From NCBI GenBank assembly GCA_021186555.1, contig JAJKFL010000237.1:1446558-1510557 (forward strand): a DNA stretch of 64,000 nucleotides. The letters are read 5' to 3'. A program made the position numbers and the translations under genes. Shown in pieces: positions 1 to 12,750 of the stretch (positions within the stretch are counted from its first letter, which is position 1; the number at the start of each line of letters is the position of its first letter). The stretch is from Reticulitermes speratus (lineage: Eukaryota; Arthropoda; Insecta; Blattodea; Rhinotermitidae). The notes under the pieces were generated by a model. It was not told where the DNA came from, ran no database searches, and was given only the letters and a program-made list of their open reading frames with translations.

Positions 1-1161
1 CAGAGGTACGACACTAGCAGTACACGGTCAGAGGTACGACACTAGCAGTACACGGTCAGAGGTACGACACTAGCAGTACACGGTCAGAGGTACGACACTA
101 GCAGTACACGGTCAGAGGTACGACACTAGCAGTACACGGTCAGAGGTACGACACTAGCAGTACACGGTCAGAGGTACGACACTAGCAGTACACGGTCAGA
201 GGTACGACACTAGCAGTACACGGTCAGAGGTACGACACTAGCAGTACACGGTCAGAGGTATGACACTAGCAGTACACGGTCAGAGGTACGCCACTAGCAG
301 TACACGGTCAGAGGTACGACACTAGCAGTACACGGTCAGAGGTACGACACTAGCAGTACACGGTCAGAGGTACGACACTAGCAGTACACGGTCAGAGGTA
401 CGACACTAGCAGTACACGGTCAGAGGTATGACACTAGCAGTACACGGTCAGAGGTACGACACTAGCAGTACACGGTCAGAGGTATGACACTAGCAGTACA
501 CGGTCAGAGGTACGACACTAGCAGTACAACGGTCAGAGGTATGACACTAGCAGTACACGGTCAGAGGTACGACACTAGCAGTACACGGTCAGAGGTACGA
601 CACTAGCAGTACACGGTCAGAGGTACGACACAGCAGTTACACTACGGTCAAGGTACGACACTAGCAGTACACGGTCAGAGGTACGACACTAGCAGTACAC
701 GGTCAAGGTACGACACTAGCAGTACACGGTCAGAGTACGACACTAGCAGTCACACGGTCAGAGGTACGACACTAGCAGTACACGGTCAGAGGTACGACAC
801 TAGCAGTACACGTCAGAACGACACTAGCAGTACACGTCAGAGGTATGACACTAGCAGTACACGGTCAGAGGTACGCCACTAGCAGTACACGGTCAGAGGT
901 ACGACACTAGCAGTACACGGTCAGAGGTACGACACTAGCAGTACACGGTCAGAGGTACGACACTAGCAGTACAACGGTCAGAGGTACGACACTAGCAGTA
1001 CACGGTCAGAGGTACGACACTAGCAGTACACAGTCAGAGGTACGACACTAGCAGTACAACGGTCAGAGGTACGACACTAGCAGTACACGGTCAGAGGTAC
1101 GACACTAGCAGTACACGGTCAGAGGTACGACACTAGCAGTACACAGTCAGAGGTACGACAA
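1..1161. repeat. 28-bp minisatellite array (A1), truncated by window start
   Basis: About 41 head-to-tail copies of a 28-bp unit containing GAGGTACGACACTAGCAG. The array is already in progress at base 1, so its left end lies outside the window. Most copies are identical. Recurrent variants are GGTATGAC for GGTACGAC and GGTACGCC. A patch at about 620-840 carries several 1-3 base indels. The array ends where the unit breaks down near 1161. Confidence 0.98.
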
Positions 1162-1578
1162 TAAACTCCGAGACTGATGCGAAGACCCTAAAGTGCTTAA
1201 AAGAACGAATCAATCGTGTTTGTCGAGAGCAAAAGGCAATGCTTCTTCAAAATGATGTCAGATCGGCACTTGTGCTGCCACTTCAGTTGCTCCACGCCCT
1301 CTCTACGTCACTGCTTAGGCACCGTCTGACTTCCGGCTGTCTGCAGCTCTCACGAGGCATCTCAAAGGAATTAACTTCACATTTGTTGAAGTTGAAGCTG
1401 CTACAGGAAAATGGTTTCGAGAAGAGCCTGAAGAGTTCTACAGTGACAGTTCTAGGAACTTGTTCAGCGCTGGTTGCGTTGTATCGAAGGCGAGAGACGG
1501 AGACTACGTGGGACACTTAGGTACAGGAACAAGGCACAGATCGTGACCTTATGTGTTGTGCTTCACTTTGACATCTCG

Positions 1579-1780
1579 CCTGGCAGTGGAGACACAAGTG
1601 TGCAGGCATTACCTGGCAGTAGAGACACAAGTGTGCAGGCATTACCTGGCAGTAGAGACACAAGTGTGCAGGCATTACCTGGCAGTAGAGACACAAGTGT
1701 GCAGGCATTACCTGGCAGTAGAGACACAAGTGTGCAGGCATTACCTGGCAGTAGAGACACAAGTGTGCAGGCATTACCTT
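1579..1780. repeat. 33-bp minisatellite array (A2)
   Basis: Six near-perfect copies of a 33-bp unit containing GAGACACAAGTGTGCAGG. The first copy differs by one base (GTGGAG for GTAGAG). The period is a multiple of three and the unit has no stops in several frames, so open frames of 85-133 codons cross it on both strands. They have no recognisable domain and I treat them as by-products. Confidence 0.97.
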
Positions 1781-1871
1781 CCCAAGTCCTACGTGTGTCT
1801 GTCACATTTATTAACGACAGTTTGTGTTCGTGTCGTTTTGTCAGAAGATTCAAGAAGTACCTGCACTGCGG

Positions 1872-2506
1872 TTAGAAGTACTTTGTGTATACACTTAAGT
1901 ACGACAGTTTAGACGTACTTTGTATATCACTTAAGTACGACAGTTTAGAAGTACTTTGTATATACACTTAAGTACTTTGTTATACATTAGTACGACGTTT
2001 AGACGTACTTTCTATATACACTTAAGTACGACAGTTTAGAAGTCTTGTATATACACTTAAGTACTTTGTATATACACTTAAGTACGACAGTTTAGACGTA
2101 CTTTCTATATACACTAAGTAACGACAGTTAGAAGTACTTTGTATATACATTAAGTACTTGTATATACATTAAGTACGACAGTTTAGACGTACTTTCTATA
2201 TACACTTAAGTACGACAGTTTAGAAGTACTTTGTATATACACTTAAGTACTTTGTATATACACTTAAGTACGACAGTTTAGACGTACTTTGTATATACAC
2301 TTAAGTACGACAGTTTAGAAGTACTTTGTATATACACTTAAGTACTTTGTATATACACTTAAGTACGACAGTTTAGACGTACTTTCTATATACACTTAAG
2401 TACGACAGTTTAGAAGTACTTTGTATATACACTTAAGTACTTTGTATATACACTTAAGTACGACAGTTTAGACGTACTTTCTATATACACTTAAGTACGA
2501 CAGTTC
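1872..2506. repeat. 37/21-bp composite array with 95-bp higher-order unit (A3)
   Basis: Built from a 37-bp unit (GTATATACACTTAAGTAC plus a CGACAGTTTAGA tail) and a 21-bp shortened unit lacking that tail. The order 37+21+37 recurs as a 95-bp higher-order repeat. Unit subtypes differ at CTTTGTATA versus CTTTCTATA and at TTTAGAA versus TTTAGAC. The stretch 1975-2160 has extra single-base deletions. Confidence 0.95.
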
Positions 2507-2539
2507 AGTTGATCATTCACTCTAGTAAATCATCATCAA

Positions 2540-2795
2540 GCCGATCCCATGGCCGTGCGGTCTAAGGCGTGGGACTACGGCCGCTCGCTTACTGGGATCG
2601 TGGGTTCGAATCCCACCGGGGGCTTGGATGTCTGTCTGTTGTGAGTGTTGTGTGTTGTCAGGTAGAGGTCTCTGCGACGAGCTGATCACTCGTCCAGAGG
2701 AGTCCTACCGACTGTGGTGTGTCTGAGTGTGATCGTGAAACCTCGATAATGAGGAGGCCTAGGCCCCCAAGGGGCTGTCGAGCCATTGGAAAAAC
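2540..2795 (+). mobile_element. SINE-A copy 1, tRNA-derived, with 13-bp target-site duplication
   Basis: A tRNA-like head has a box A region (GCGGTCTAAGGCG, resembling long-variable-arm Leu/Ser tRNAs) and a canonical box B GGTTCGAATCCC at about 2602-2615. A ~180-bp unrelated body follows and ends in an A-rich stretch. The element is flanked by the direct repeat AAATCATCATCAA at 2527-2539 and 2796-2808, the signature of target-primed reverse transcription. Body and head are shared with 20741-20997 and, inverted, with 37418-37640. It lies between arrays A3 and A4. It would be mobilised in trans by a LINE and encodes no protein. Confidence 0.9.
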
Positions 2796-2830
2796 AAATC
2801 ATCATCAACAATTTAAACCTCAAGTTCATG

Positions 2831-5800
2831 CTACATGTGTGTTACTGCCACAGCCGCCCTCCATATATATAGTTACATGTGTGTTACTGCCACAGCCGCC
2901 CTCCATATATATAGTTACATGTTTACTGCCACAGCCGCCCTCCATTATATATAGTTACATGTTACTGCCACAGCCGCCCTCCATATATATAGTTACATGT
3001 TACTGCCACAGCCGCCCTCCATATATATAGTTACATTGTTACTGCCACAGCCGCCCTCCATATATATAGTTACAGTGTTACTGCCACAGCCGCCCTCCAT
3101 ATATATAGTTACATGTTTACTGCCACAGCCGCCCTCCATATATATAGTTACATGTTACTGCCACAGCCGCCCTCCATATATATAGTTACATGTTACTGCC
3201 ACAGCCGCCCTCCATATATATAGTTACATGTTACTGCCACAGCCGCCCTCCATTATATAGTTACATGTTACTGCCACAGCCGCCCTCCATATATATAGTT
3301 ACATGTTACTGCCACAGCCGCCCTCCATATATATAGTTACATGTTACTGCCACAGCCGCCCTCCATTTATATAGTTACATGTGTTACTGCCACAGCCGCC
3401 CTCCATATATATAGTTACATGTTACTGCCACAGCCGCCCTCCATATATATAGTTACATGTTTACTGCCACAGCCGCCCTCCATTATATAGTTACATGTTA
3501 CTGCCACAGCCGCCCTCCATATATATAGTTACATGTTACTGCCACAGCCGCCCTCCATTATATATAGTTACATGTTACTGCCACAGCCGCCCTCCATATA
3601 TATAGTTACATGTTACTGCCACAGCCGCCCTCCATATATATAGTTACATGTTACTGCCACAGCCGCCCTCCATATATATAGTTACATGTGTTTACTGCCA
3701 CAGCCGCCCTCCATATATATTAGTTACATGTTACTGCCACAGCCGCCCTCCATATATATAGTTACATGTTACTGCCACAGCCGCCCTCCATATATAGTTT
3801 ACATGTGTGTTACTGCCACAGCCGCCCTCCATATATATAGTTACATGTTAACTGCCACAGCCGCCCTCCATATATATAGTTACATGTTACTGCCACAGCC
3901 GCCCTCCATTTATATAGTTACATGTTACTGCCACAGCCGCCCTCCATATATATAGTTACATGTGTGTTACTGCCACAGCCGCCCTCCATATATATAGCTA
4001 CATGTGTGTTACTGCCACAGCCGCCCTCCATATATATAGTTACATGTTGTGTTACTGCCACAGCCGCCCTCCATAATATATAGTTACATGTTACTGCCAC
4101 AGCCGCCCTCCAATATATATAGTTACATGTGTGTTACTGCCACAGCCGCCCTCCATATATAGTTACATGTTACTGCCACAGCCGCCCTCCATATATATAG
4201 TTACATGTTACTGCCACAGCCGCCCTCCATATATATAGTTACATGTTACTGCCACAGCCGCCCTCCATATATATAGTTACATGTGTGTTACTGCCACAGC
4301 CGCCCTCCATATATATAGTTACATGTGTACTGCCACAGCCGCCCTCCATTATCATATATAGTTACATGTGTTACTGCCACAGCCGCCCTCCATATATATA
4401 GTTACATGTGTGTTACTGCCACAGCCGCCCTCCATATATATAGTTACATGGTGTTACTGCCACAGCCGCCCTCCATATATATAGTTACTGAGTGTTACTG
4501 CCACAGCCGCCCTCCATATATATAGTTACATGTTACTGCCACAGCCGCCCTCCATATATATAGTTACATGTGTGTTACTGCCACAGCCGCCCTCCATATA
4601 TAATAGTTAACTATGTGTATACTGCCACAGCCGCCCTCCATTTACTTCCATATAATATAGTTACAATGTTGTTACTGCCACAGCCGCCCTCCATATATAT
4701 AGTTACATGTTACTGCCACAGCCGCCCTCCATATATATAGTTACATGTGTGTTACTGCCACAGCCGCCCTCCATATATATAGTTACATGTTACTGCCACA
4801 GCCGCCCTCCATATATATAGTTACATTGTGTTTACTGCCACAGCCGCCCTCCATATATATAGTTACATGTGTTACTGCCACAGCCGCCCTCCATATATAT
4901 AGTTACATGTTACTGACGCAAGCCGCCCTCCATATATATAGTTACATGTGTGTTAACTGCCACAGCCGCCCTCCATATATATAGTTACATGTGTGTTACT
5001 GCCACAGCCGCCCTCCATATATATAGTTACATGTTACTGCCACAGCCGCCCTCCATATATATATTTACATGTGTGTTACTGCCACAGCCGCCCTCCATAT
5101 ATATAGTTACATGTGTGTTACTGCCACAGCCGCCCTCCATATATATAGTTACATGTTACTGCCACAGCCGCCCTCCATATATATAGTTACATGTGTGTTA
5201 CTGCCACAGCCGCCCTCCATATATATAGTTACATGTTACTGCCACAGCCGCCCTCCATATATATAGTTACATGTGTGTTACTGCCACAGCCGCCCTCCAT
5301 ATTATATAGTTACGATGTTACTGCCACAGCCGCCCTCCATAATAAGTTACATTTACGCCTCAGCCGCCCTCATATATAGTTACATGTGTGTTACTGCCAC
5401 AGCCGCCCTCCATATATATAGTTACATGTGTGTTACTGCCACAGCCGCCCTCCATATATATAGTTACATGTGTGTTACTGCCACAGCCGCCCTCCATATA
5501 TATAGTTACATGTGTGTTACTGCCACAGCCGCCCTCCATATATATAGTTACATGTTACTGCCACAGCCGCCCTCCATATATATAGTTACATGTGTGTTAC
5601 TGCCACAGCCGCCCTCCATTATATAGTTACATGTTACTGCCACAGCCGCCCTCCATAATTGTTAATGTGTGTTACTGCCACAGCGCCCTCCATATATAGT
5701 TACATGTGTGTTACTGCCACAGCCGCCCCTCCATATATATAGTTACATGTTTACTGCCACAGCCGCCCTCCATATATATATAGTTACATGTGTGTTACTC

Positions 5801-7642
5801 CACAGCGCCCCCATATTATAGTACATGTTACGCCACAGCCGCCTCCATATATATAGTTACATGTTGTTACTGCCACAGCCGCCCTCCATATATATAGTTA
5901 CATGTGTGTTACTGCCACAGCCGCCCTCCATTATTAATTATAGTTATACAGTGTTGTTTACTGCCACAGCCGTCCTCCATGTATTACTTTCCATAGTCAT
6001 AATAGTTACATGTGTGTTACTGCCACAGCCGCCCTCCCTCTATATAAGTTACATGTGTGTTACTGCCACAGCCGCCCTCCATATATATAGTTACATGTGT
6101 TACTGCCACAGCCGCCCTCCATATATATAGTTACATGTGTGTTACTGCCACAGCCGCCCTCCATATATATAGTTACATGTGTGTTACTGCCACAGCCGCC
6201 TCCATGTTACTTCCATATATATAGTTACATGTGTGTTACTGCCACAGCCGCCCTCCATATATATAGTTACATGTGTGTTACTGCCACAGCCGCCCTCCAT
6301 ATATATAGTTACATGTGTGTTACTGCCACAGCCGCCCTCCATTATTATTATAAGCGCTCCATAATAGTCATGTGTTACTGCCACAGCCGCCCTCCATATA
6401 TATAGTTACATGTGTGTTACTGCCACAGCCGCCCTCCCTATATATAGTTACATGTGTGTACTGCCACAGCCGCCCTCCATATATATAGTTACATGTGTGT
6501 TACTGCCACAGCCGCCCTCCATATATATAGTTTACATGTGTGTTACTGCCACAGCCGCCCTCCATATATATAGTTACATTGTGTTACTGCCACAGCCGCC
6601 CTCCATATATATAGTTACATGTGTGTTACTGCCACAGCCGTCCTCCATGTTACTTCCATATATATGTTACATGTGTGTTACTGCCACAGCCGCCCTCCAT
6701 ATATATAGTTACATGTGTGTTACTGCCACAGCCGCCCTCCCTCTATATAGTTACATGTGTGTTACTGCCACAGCCGCCCTCCATATATATAGTTACATGT
6801 GTGTTACTGCCACAGCCGCCCTCCATATAATATAGTTACATGTGTGTTACTGCCACAGCCGCCCTCCATATATATAGTTACATGTGTGTTACTGCCACAG
6901 CCGCCCTCCATATATATAGTTACATGTGTGTTACTGCCACAGCCGTCCTCCATGTTACTTCCATATATATAGTTACATGTGTGTTACTGCCACAGCCGCC
7001 CTCCATTTATATAGTTACATGTTACTGCCACAGCCGCCCTCCATATATATAGTTACATGTTACTGCCACAGCCGCCCTCCATATATATAGTTACATGTTA
7101 CTGCCACAGCCGCCCTCCATTTATATAGTTACATGTTACTGCCACAGCCGCCCTCCATATATATAGTTACATGTTACTGCCACAGCCGCCCTCCATTTAT
7201 ATAGTTACATGTTACTGCCACAGCCGCCCTCCATATATATAGTTACATGTGTGTTACTGCCACAGCCGCCCTCCATATATATAGTTACATGTTACTGCCA
7301 CAGCCGCCCTCCATTTATATAGTTACATGTTACTGCCACAGCCGCCCTCCATATATATAGTTACATGTTACTGCCACAGCCGCCCTCCATATATATAGTT
7401 ACATGTTACTGCCACAGCCGCCCTCCATTTATATAGTTACATGTTACTGCCACAGCCGCCCTCCATATATATATAGTTACATGTGTGTTACTGCCACAGC
7501 CGCCCTCCATATATATAGTTACATGTTACTGCCACAGCCGCCCTCCATTTATATAGTTACATGTTACTGCCACAGCCGCCCTCCATATATATAGTTACAT
7601 GTGTGTTACTGCCACAGCCGCCCTCCATATATATAGTTACAT
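2831..7642. repeat. 38/42-bp minisatellite array (A4), 4.8 kb
   Basis: Roughly 120 copies of a unit containing TGCCACAGCCGCCCTCCA, then an AT-rich ATATATATAG segment and TTACATGT. Length alternates between 38 and 42 bp by loss or gain of GTGT before TTACTG. A longer variant inserts a second TTCCATATA block (seen near 4640, 5975, 6205, 6645 and 6950). In 7000-7640 the 38-bp form dominates, with an alternating ATTTATATAG subtype. 5300-6000 is rich in small indels. Short open frames reading LLPQPPSIYIVTC are repeat translations. Confidence 0.98.
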
Positions 7643-8807
7643 CTCACTGACAGCTAATTGCTCTGCTTGCAAAATGCTTCAACGGTAAAGACTTGTTGTG
7701 TAGCGGTCCGGACATCAGTACTATGCTGCAGATATCACAGTACATGGACAGACGGATGGTGAGATGGAGTGACAGATGGGTGGATAGATATGTGCACAGC
7801 TAGTGGACGGACGGACAGACAGATGCACAGACGGATTGTGAGATGGAGTGACAGATGGGTGGATAGATATGTGCACAGCTAGGTGGACGGACGGACAGAC
7901 AGAGCGATAACTAGACAGCAACACAACTTCAGTGACAAATGCCCACGCACTTTCTACAGTAGACTTCATCACAATCCGTCTGAGGCCTTAAATAAATCTG
8001 TACACAATTTTCATGCTAAAACGTCCAGCATATGTTTACGTGTCCATATCTGCTGTAAATCACAAACTGGAGTATTTCATAAGATATTTCGTGAAAGACA
8101 AACCAAGGAGCAAGCCTGTCAATTTCGCCGCTGTCACGTAGTTCAACTGTTTGCATTCCACGACATATAGCTGTAGTTCCTCGTAATGACACGTCATTCA
8201 ACGTCAGTCGCTGCTAAAACATCGTTCCACAATAAGAACAGACAACACGCTACATGTTTCTTCTCAGACGTTCTGACAGCAATCTAGGGCCTTTCCTCCT
8301 AAAGTAAAGACAGGATGCTGATAGTTGCCGTGTGATACAGCGATGTTCTGCCTGTCAGCACAAGTTGTAACAGACGATCAGTCGAGTTTTGTTCTATAGA
8401 CCTGGCTTTGGTTCCATTTAGCGTAAAGCTCTGCACTGATGGACTCTTTCAGTTTTCATAATCTGCCTCGCAAAGCTATGAATATGTTTAGAGCGCTGCA
8501 AGTGACAGACAGACAGATATAAATGACTGCACGTATCGGCGCTTTGTGAAACAGAGCTGTCCAATTATGGGAATTTAGAGCTTTGTCACATGTGCGAATG
8601 TCGAAATTGTCAATATCCATGTTCAAATGTGAACCAATAATTAATCGTCAATGCATTCACAACACGCAAGAAGTTCAAACAATTCATGACGTTCCTTCTG
8701 TGAGATTTATGTAGCTAATTATATTTAAAATTACTAAAATTGTCAGTAAATTTGTGCACATCGGCTGGGTGTGGCTTTGCCATTTTTGAACACATTCCTA
8801 ATCTACT
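7643..8807. other. Unique interval between arrays A4 and A6
   Basis: Apart from the 79-bp duplication at 7747-7905 this is single-copy sequence. No coding region, SINE head or long inverted repeat was recognised. Open frames are under 100 codons and overlap on opposite strands. Confidence 0.6.
7747..7905. repeat. 79-bp tandem duplication, GA-rich (A5)
   Basis: Two copies offset by 79 bp share the stretch from GAGATGGAGTGACAG through GATATGTGCACAGCTA. They are embedded in a wider degenerate GACGGACAGACAGA-type simple repeat. Confidence 0.9.
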
Positions 8808-10893
8808 ATACACAGTACATGCTTGTAACACATGCTGATGACTTGCTGTGCCTACAGCTGCACACAGTACAGTCTACATACACAGTACATGCTTGTAACA
8901 CATGCTGATGACTTGCTGTGCCTACAGCTGCACACAGTACAGTCTACATACACAGTACATGCTTGTAACACATGCTGATGACTTGCTGTGCCTACAGCTG
9001 CACACAGTACAGTCTACATACACAGTACATGCTTGTAACACATGCTGATGACTTGCTGTGCCTACAGCTGCACACAGTACAGTCTACATACACAGTACAT
9101 GCTTGTAACACATGCTGATGACTTGCTGTGCCTACAGCTGCACACAGTACAGTCTACATACACAGTACATGCTTGTAACACATGCTGATGACTTGCTGTG
9201 CCTACAGCTGCACACAGTACAGTCTACATACACAGTACATGCTTGTAACACATGCTGATGACTTGCTGTGCCTACAGCTGCACACAGTACAGTCTACATA
9301 CACAGTACATGCTTGTAACACATGCTGATGACTTGCTGTGCCTACAGCTGCACACAGTACAGTCTACATACACAGTACATGCTTGTAACACATGCTGATG
9401 ACTTGCTGTGCCTACAGCTGCACACAGTACAGTCTACATACACAGTACATGCTTGTAACACATGCTGATGACTTGCTGTGCCTACAGCTGTTCACAGTAC
9501 AGTCTACATACACAGTACATGCTTGTAACACATGCTGATGACTTGCTGTGCCTACAGCTGCACACAGTACAGTCTACATACACAGTACATGCTTGTAACA
9601 CATGCTGATGACTTGCTGTGCCTACAGCTGCACACAGTACAGTCTACATACACAGTACATGCTTGTAACACATGCTGATGACTTGCTGTGCCTACAGCTG
9701 CACAGTAGTGTCTCCATACACAGTACATGCTTGTAACACATGCTGATGACTTGCTGTGCCTACAGCTGCACACAGTACAGTCTACATACACAGTACATGC
9801 TTGTAACACATGCTGATGACTTGCTGTGCCTACAGCTGCACACAGTACAGTCTACATACACAGTACATGCTTGTAACACATGCTGATGACTTGCTGTGCC
9901 TACAGCTGCACACAGTACAGTCTACATACACAGTACATGCTTGTAACACATGCTGATGACTTGCTGTGCCTACAGCTGCACAGTAGTGTCTCCATACACA
10001 GTACATGCTTGTAACACATGCTGATGACTTGCTGTGCCTACAGCTGCACACAGTACAGTCTACATACACAGTACATGCTTCTAACACATGCTGATGACTT
10101 GATGTGCCTACAGCTGCACACAGTACAGTCTACATACACAGTACATGCTTGTAACACATGCTGATGACTTGCTGTGCCTACAGCTGCACACAGTACAGTC
10201 TACATACACAGTACATGCTTGTAACACATGCTGATGACTTGCTGTGCCTACAGCTGCACACAGTACAGTCTACATACACAGTACATGCTTCTAACACATG
10301 CTGATGACTTGCTGTGCCTACAGCTGCACACAGTACAGTCTACATACACAGTACATGCTTCTAACACATGCTGATGACTTGCTGTGCCTACAGCTGCACA
10401 CAGTACAGTCTACATACACAGTACATGTTTCTAACACATGCTGATGACTTGCTGTGCCTACAGCTGCACAGTAGTGTCTCCATACACAGTACATGCTTCT
10501 AACACATGCTGATGACTTGCTGTGCCTACAGCTGCACACAATACAGTCTACATACACAGTACATGTTTCTAACAATGCTGATGACTTGCTGTGCCTACAG
10601 CTGCACACAGTACAGTCTACATACACAGTACATGTTTCTAACACATGCTGAAGACTTGCTGTGCCTACAGCTGCACAGTAGTGTCTCCATACACAGTACA
10701 TGCTTCTAACACATGCTGATGACTTGCTGTGCCTACAGCTGCACACAATACAGTCTACATACACAGTACATGTTTCTAACACATGCTGATGACTTGCTGT
10801 GCCTACAGCTGCTCACAGTACAGTCTACATACACAGTACATGCTTCTAACACATGCTGATGACTTGCTGTGCCTACAGCTGCACACAGTACAC
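8808..10893. repeat. 70-bp minisatellite array with higher-order structure (A6)
   Basis: About 30 copies of a 70-bp unit containing CATGCTGATGACTTGCTG. The left part (8808-9700) is almost perfectly homogeneous. From about 9700 a 68-bp variant (CACAGTAGTGTCTCCATA in place of the CACACAGTACAGTCTACATA segment) recurs at 9701, 9979, 10467 and 10674. The first two define a 278-bp higher-order repeat (3x70+68). Subtype bases (GCTTGTAAC, GCTTCTAAC, GTTTCTAAC) also shift from left to right. Confidence 0.98.
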
Positions 10894-11205
10894 GCTATGG
10901 TACATATGTGTTGGGTCTATCAATTGAAATCATTGTATTCGCCTGGAAACTCAGTGACACCTGCCGAGTTTGGGGACACAATAAAAGGGACATCATGTAT
11001 GACTGACGGTTGCAAATTCAGAACAAAACTGGGCGTGGTGTCCTCCAATATCATCACGCTGACACCAATTTTCATAAAAATTCGTGAATTTTTAAACACA
11101 TAATTAAGGGCTAGCTGTATCGACACACAAAGGTAATGACGTCATAGGTCGGATCTTACTTGCAAACAAACGAACTGAGCTAAAATAAGGTATAATGGTT
11201 GTGCT
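10894..11205. other. Unique interval
   Basis: About 310 bp of AT-moderate single-copy DNA between A6 and A7. Nothing recognisable was seen in it. Confidence 0.5.
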
Positions 11206-11713
11206 TAATCATAAAGTGTATTTGCAAAAGGTAATCATACAGTGTCGTTGCAAAAGGTAATCATACAGTGTCATTGCAAAAGGTAATCATAGAGTGTCAT
11301 TGCAAAAGGTAATCTTACAGTGTCATTGCAAAAGTTAATCAGTGTCACTGCAAAAGGTAATCATACAGTGTCATTGCAAAAGGTACTCATAGAGTGCCAT
11401 TGCAAAAGGTACTCATAGAGTGCCATTGCAAAAGGTACTCATAGTGTCATTGCAAAAGTTAATCAGTGTCATTGCAAAAGGTAATGATACAGTGTCGTTG
11501 CAAAAGGTAATCATACAGTGTCATTGCAAAAGTTAATCAGTGTCACTGCAAAAGGTAATCATACAGTGTCATTGCAAAAGGTAATCATACAGTGTCACTG
11601 CAAAAGGTAATCATACAGTGTCACTGCAAAAGGTAATCATACAGTGTCACTGCAAAAGGTAATCATACAGTGTCACTGCAAAAGGTAATCATACAGTGTC
11701 ACTGCAAAAGGTA
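11206..11713. repeat. 26-bp minisatellite array (A7)
   Basis: About 20 copies of a 26-bp unit GTAATC-ATACAGTGTC-A(C/T)TGCAAAAG. Variants include GTACTCATAGAGTGCC and a short form lacking ATACA. The last five copies, with CACTG, are identical. The core ATACAGTGTCACTG also occurs, reverse-complemented, in every standard unit of array A13 about 12 kb away. Confidence 0.97.
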
Positions 11714-12750
11714 AAGAAAACACGAGTTGGAAGTTTTTAATAAGGTGCTAAGACTTATTTGAAATTTTAAGTGTACGTTACGTTACGTTGTTGTCGTACG
11801 TTTAACGTAGAGACACGTAGTTGTGACGTACTTGGTCGGCTGTCAGGTCTGTGGCATAACGGTGTAACTTGTCACATGTTTCATGGAGTATAGGAAAGAG
11901 ATAAGTGTAAAATGAGAAAAGGAAAAGATTAAAGGGACGAAGGATGGAAACAAGAACGCGATAATTACGTATTCAAAGTTTGCAGACGTGGTCCACTAAT
12001 TAACTTATTAAACTTTAATTGGATGATACACCTGCACGACTTACGTGCATTCCGAACTGCCCAGTGTGGTTAATGGAAAGAGGATGTAACGTTGTGACAC
12101 GGAGTTTCTGAAGGAACGTCGTAAATGGGGGATTTATCAGAGACAGACGGCCGTGTGTACATGATTTGCTGTGAACTGGAGTGGACAGAAGAGACTTCAA
12201 AAGCCGCAGATTTTATGGGTGATAAAACTTGTGGTACTGGCTGCAGGATAATACGTCACATACGTGAGCATTTGTCCTTTGAAACGGCCTGACTGCTACA
12301 CTTGCTGTGCACAGTGCGACACAGCTAACGGGGCCAGCAATGCTAATACAAGTTGTACCTGCGCTGGAACATGGCTTTCTGCGCGAGTGTGGGCAGTTTA
12401 ATAAAAACGGATTTTTACGACTTATTTTCCATCCGCGGATGAGACACAGTTGAACAAAGGTTGACAGGCACAGAAACTGTGCGGTGCGTCTAACCACTGA
12501 CCTGTCATTGTTTGTGGAACGAAGGAGATGCAGTCGGAATCAACAGAACAAAGACAGCAGCTGCAAGCGCCTGCAGAACTTTGTTTTGCAATACATAATG
12601 TCGCGTGGCCTTAGGTTAGTTTGTTGAAATGTCAAAGGAAACACACGTCACTGCAATCTGCACTCTGTAAAAATGCCAACCGCCAAACATTAACGCTCTA
12701 TTAGCTTCTGAAGACGAAAATTGACCTGAATTATACATAAATATTCAGCT
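11714..12750. other. Unique interval, about 1 kb
   Basis: Single-copy DNA with a short ACGTT-rich patch at about 11774-11800. A minus-strand open frame of 94 codons (12213-12497) is Cys/Ser-rich with no recognised domain or supporting signals, so it is not called. No transposable element was recognised. Confidence 0.5.

Noticed and set aside
1-1161. CRISPR-like array (28-bp direct repeats)
   Set aside because: The copies are contiguous with no unique spacers between them. This holds for all the arrays, which are minisatellites in a eukaryotic context.
2540-2615. Functional tRNA gene
   Set aside because: Box A and box B are present, but the acceptor stem does not close and the sequence continues into a repeated body with target-site duplications. 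The same applies at 19784, 20741 and 22916.
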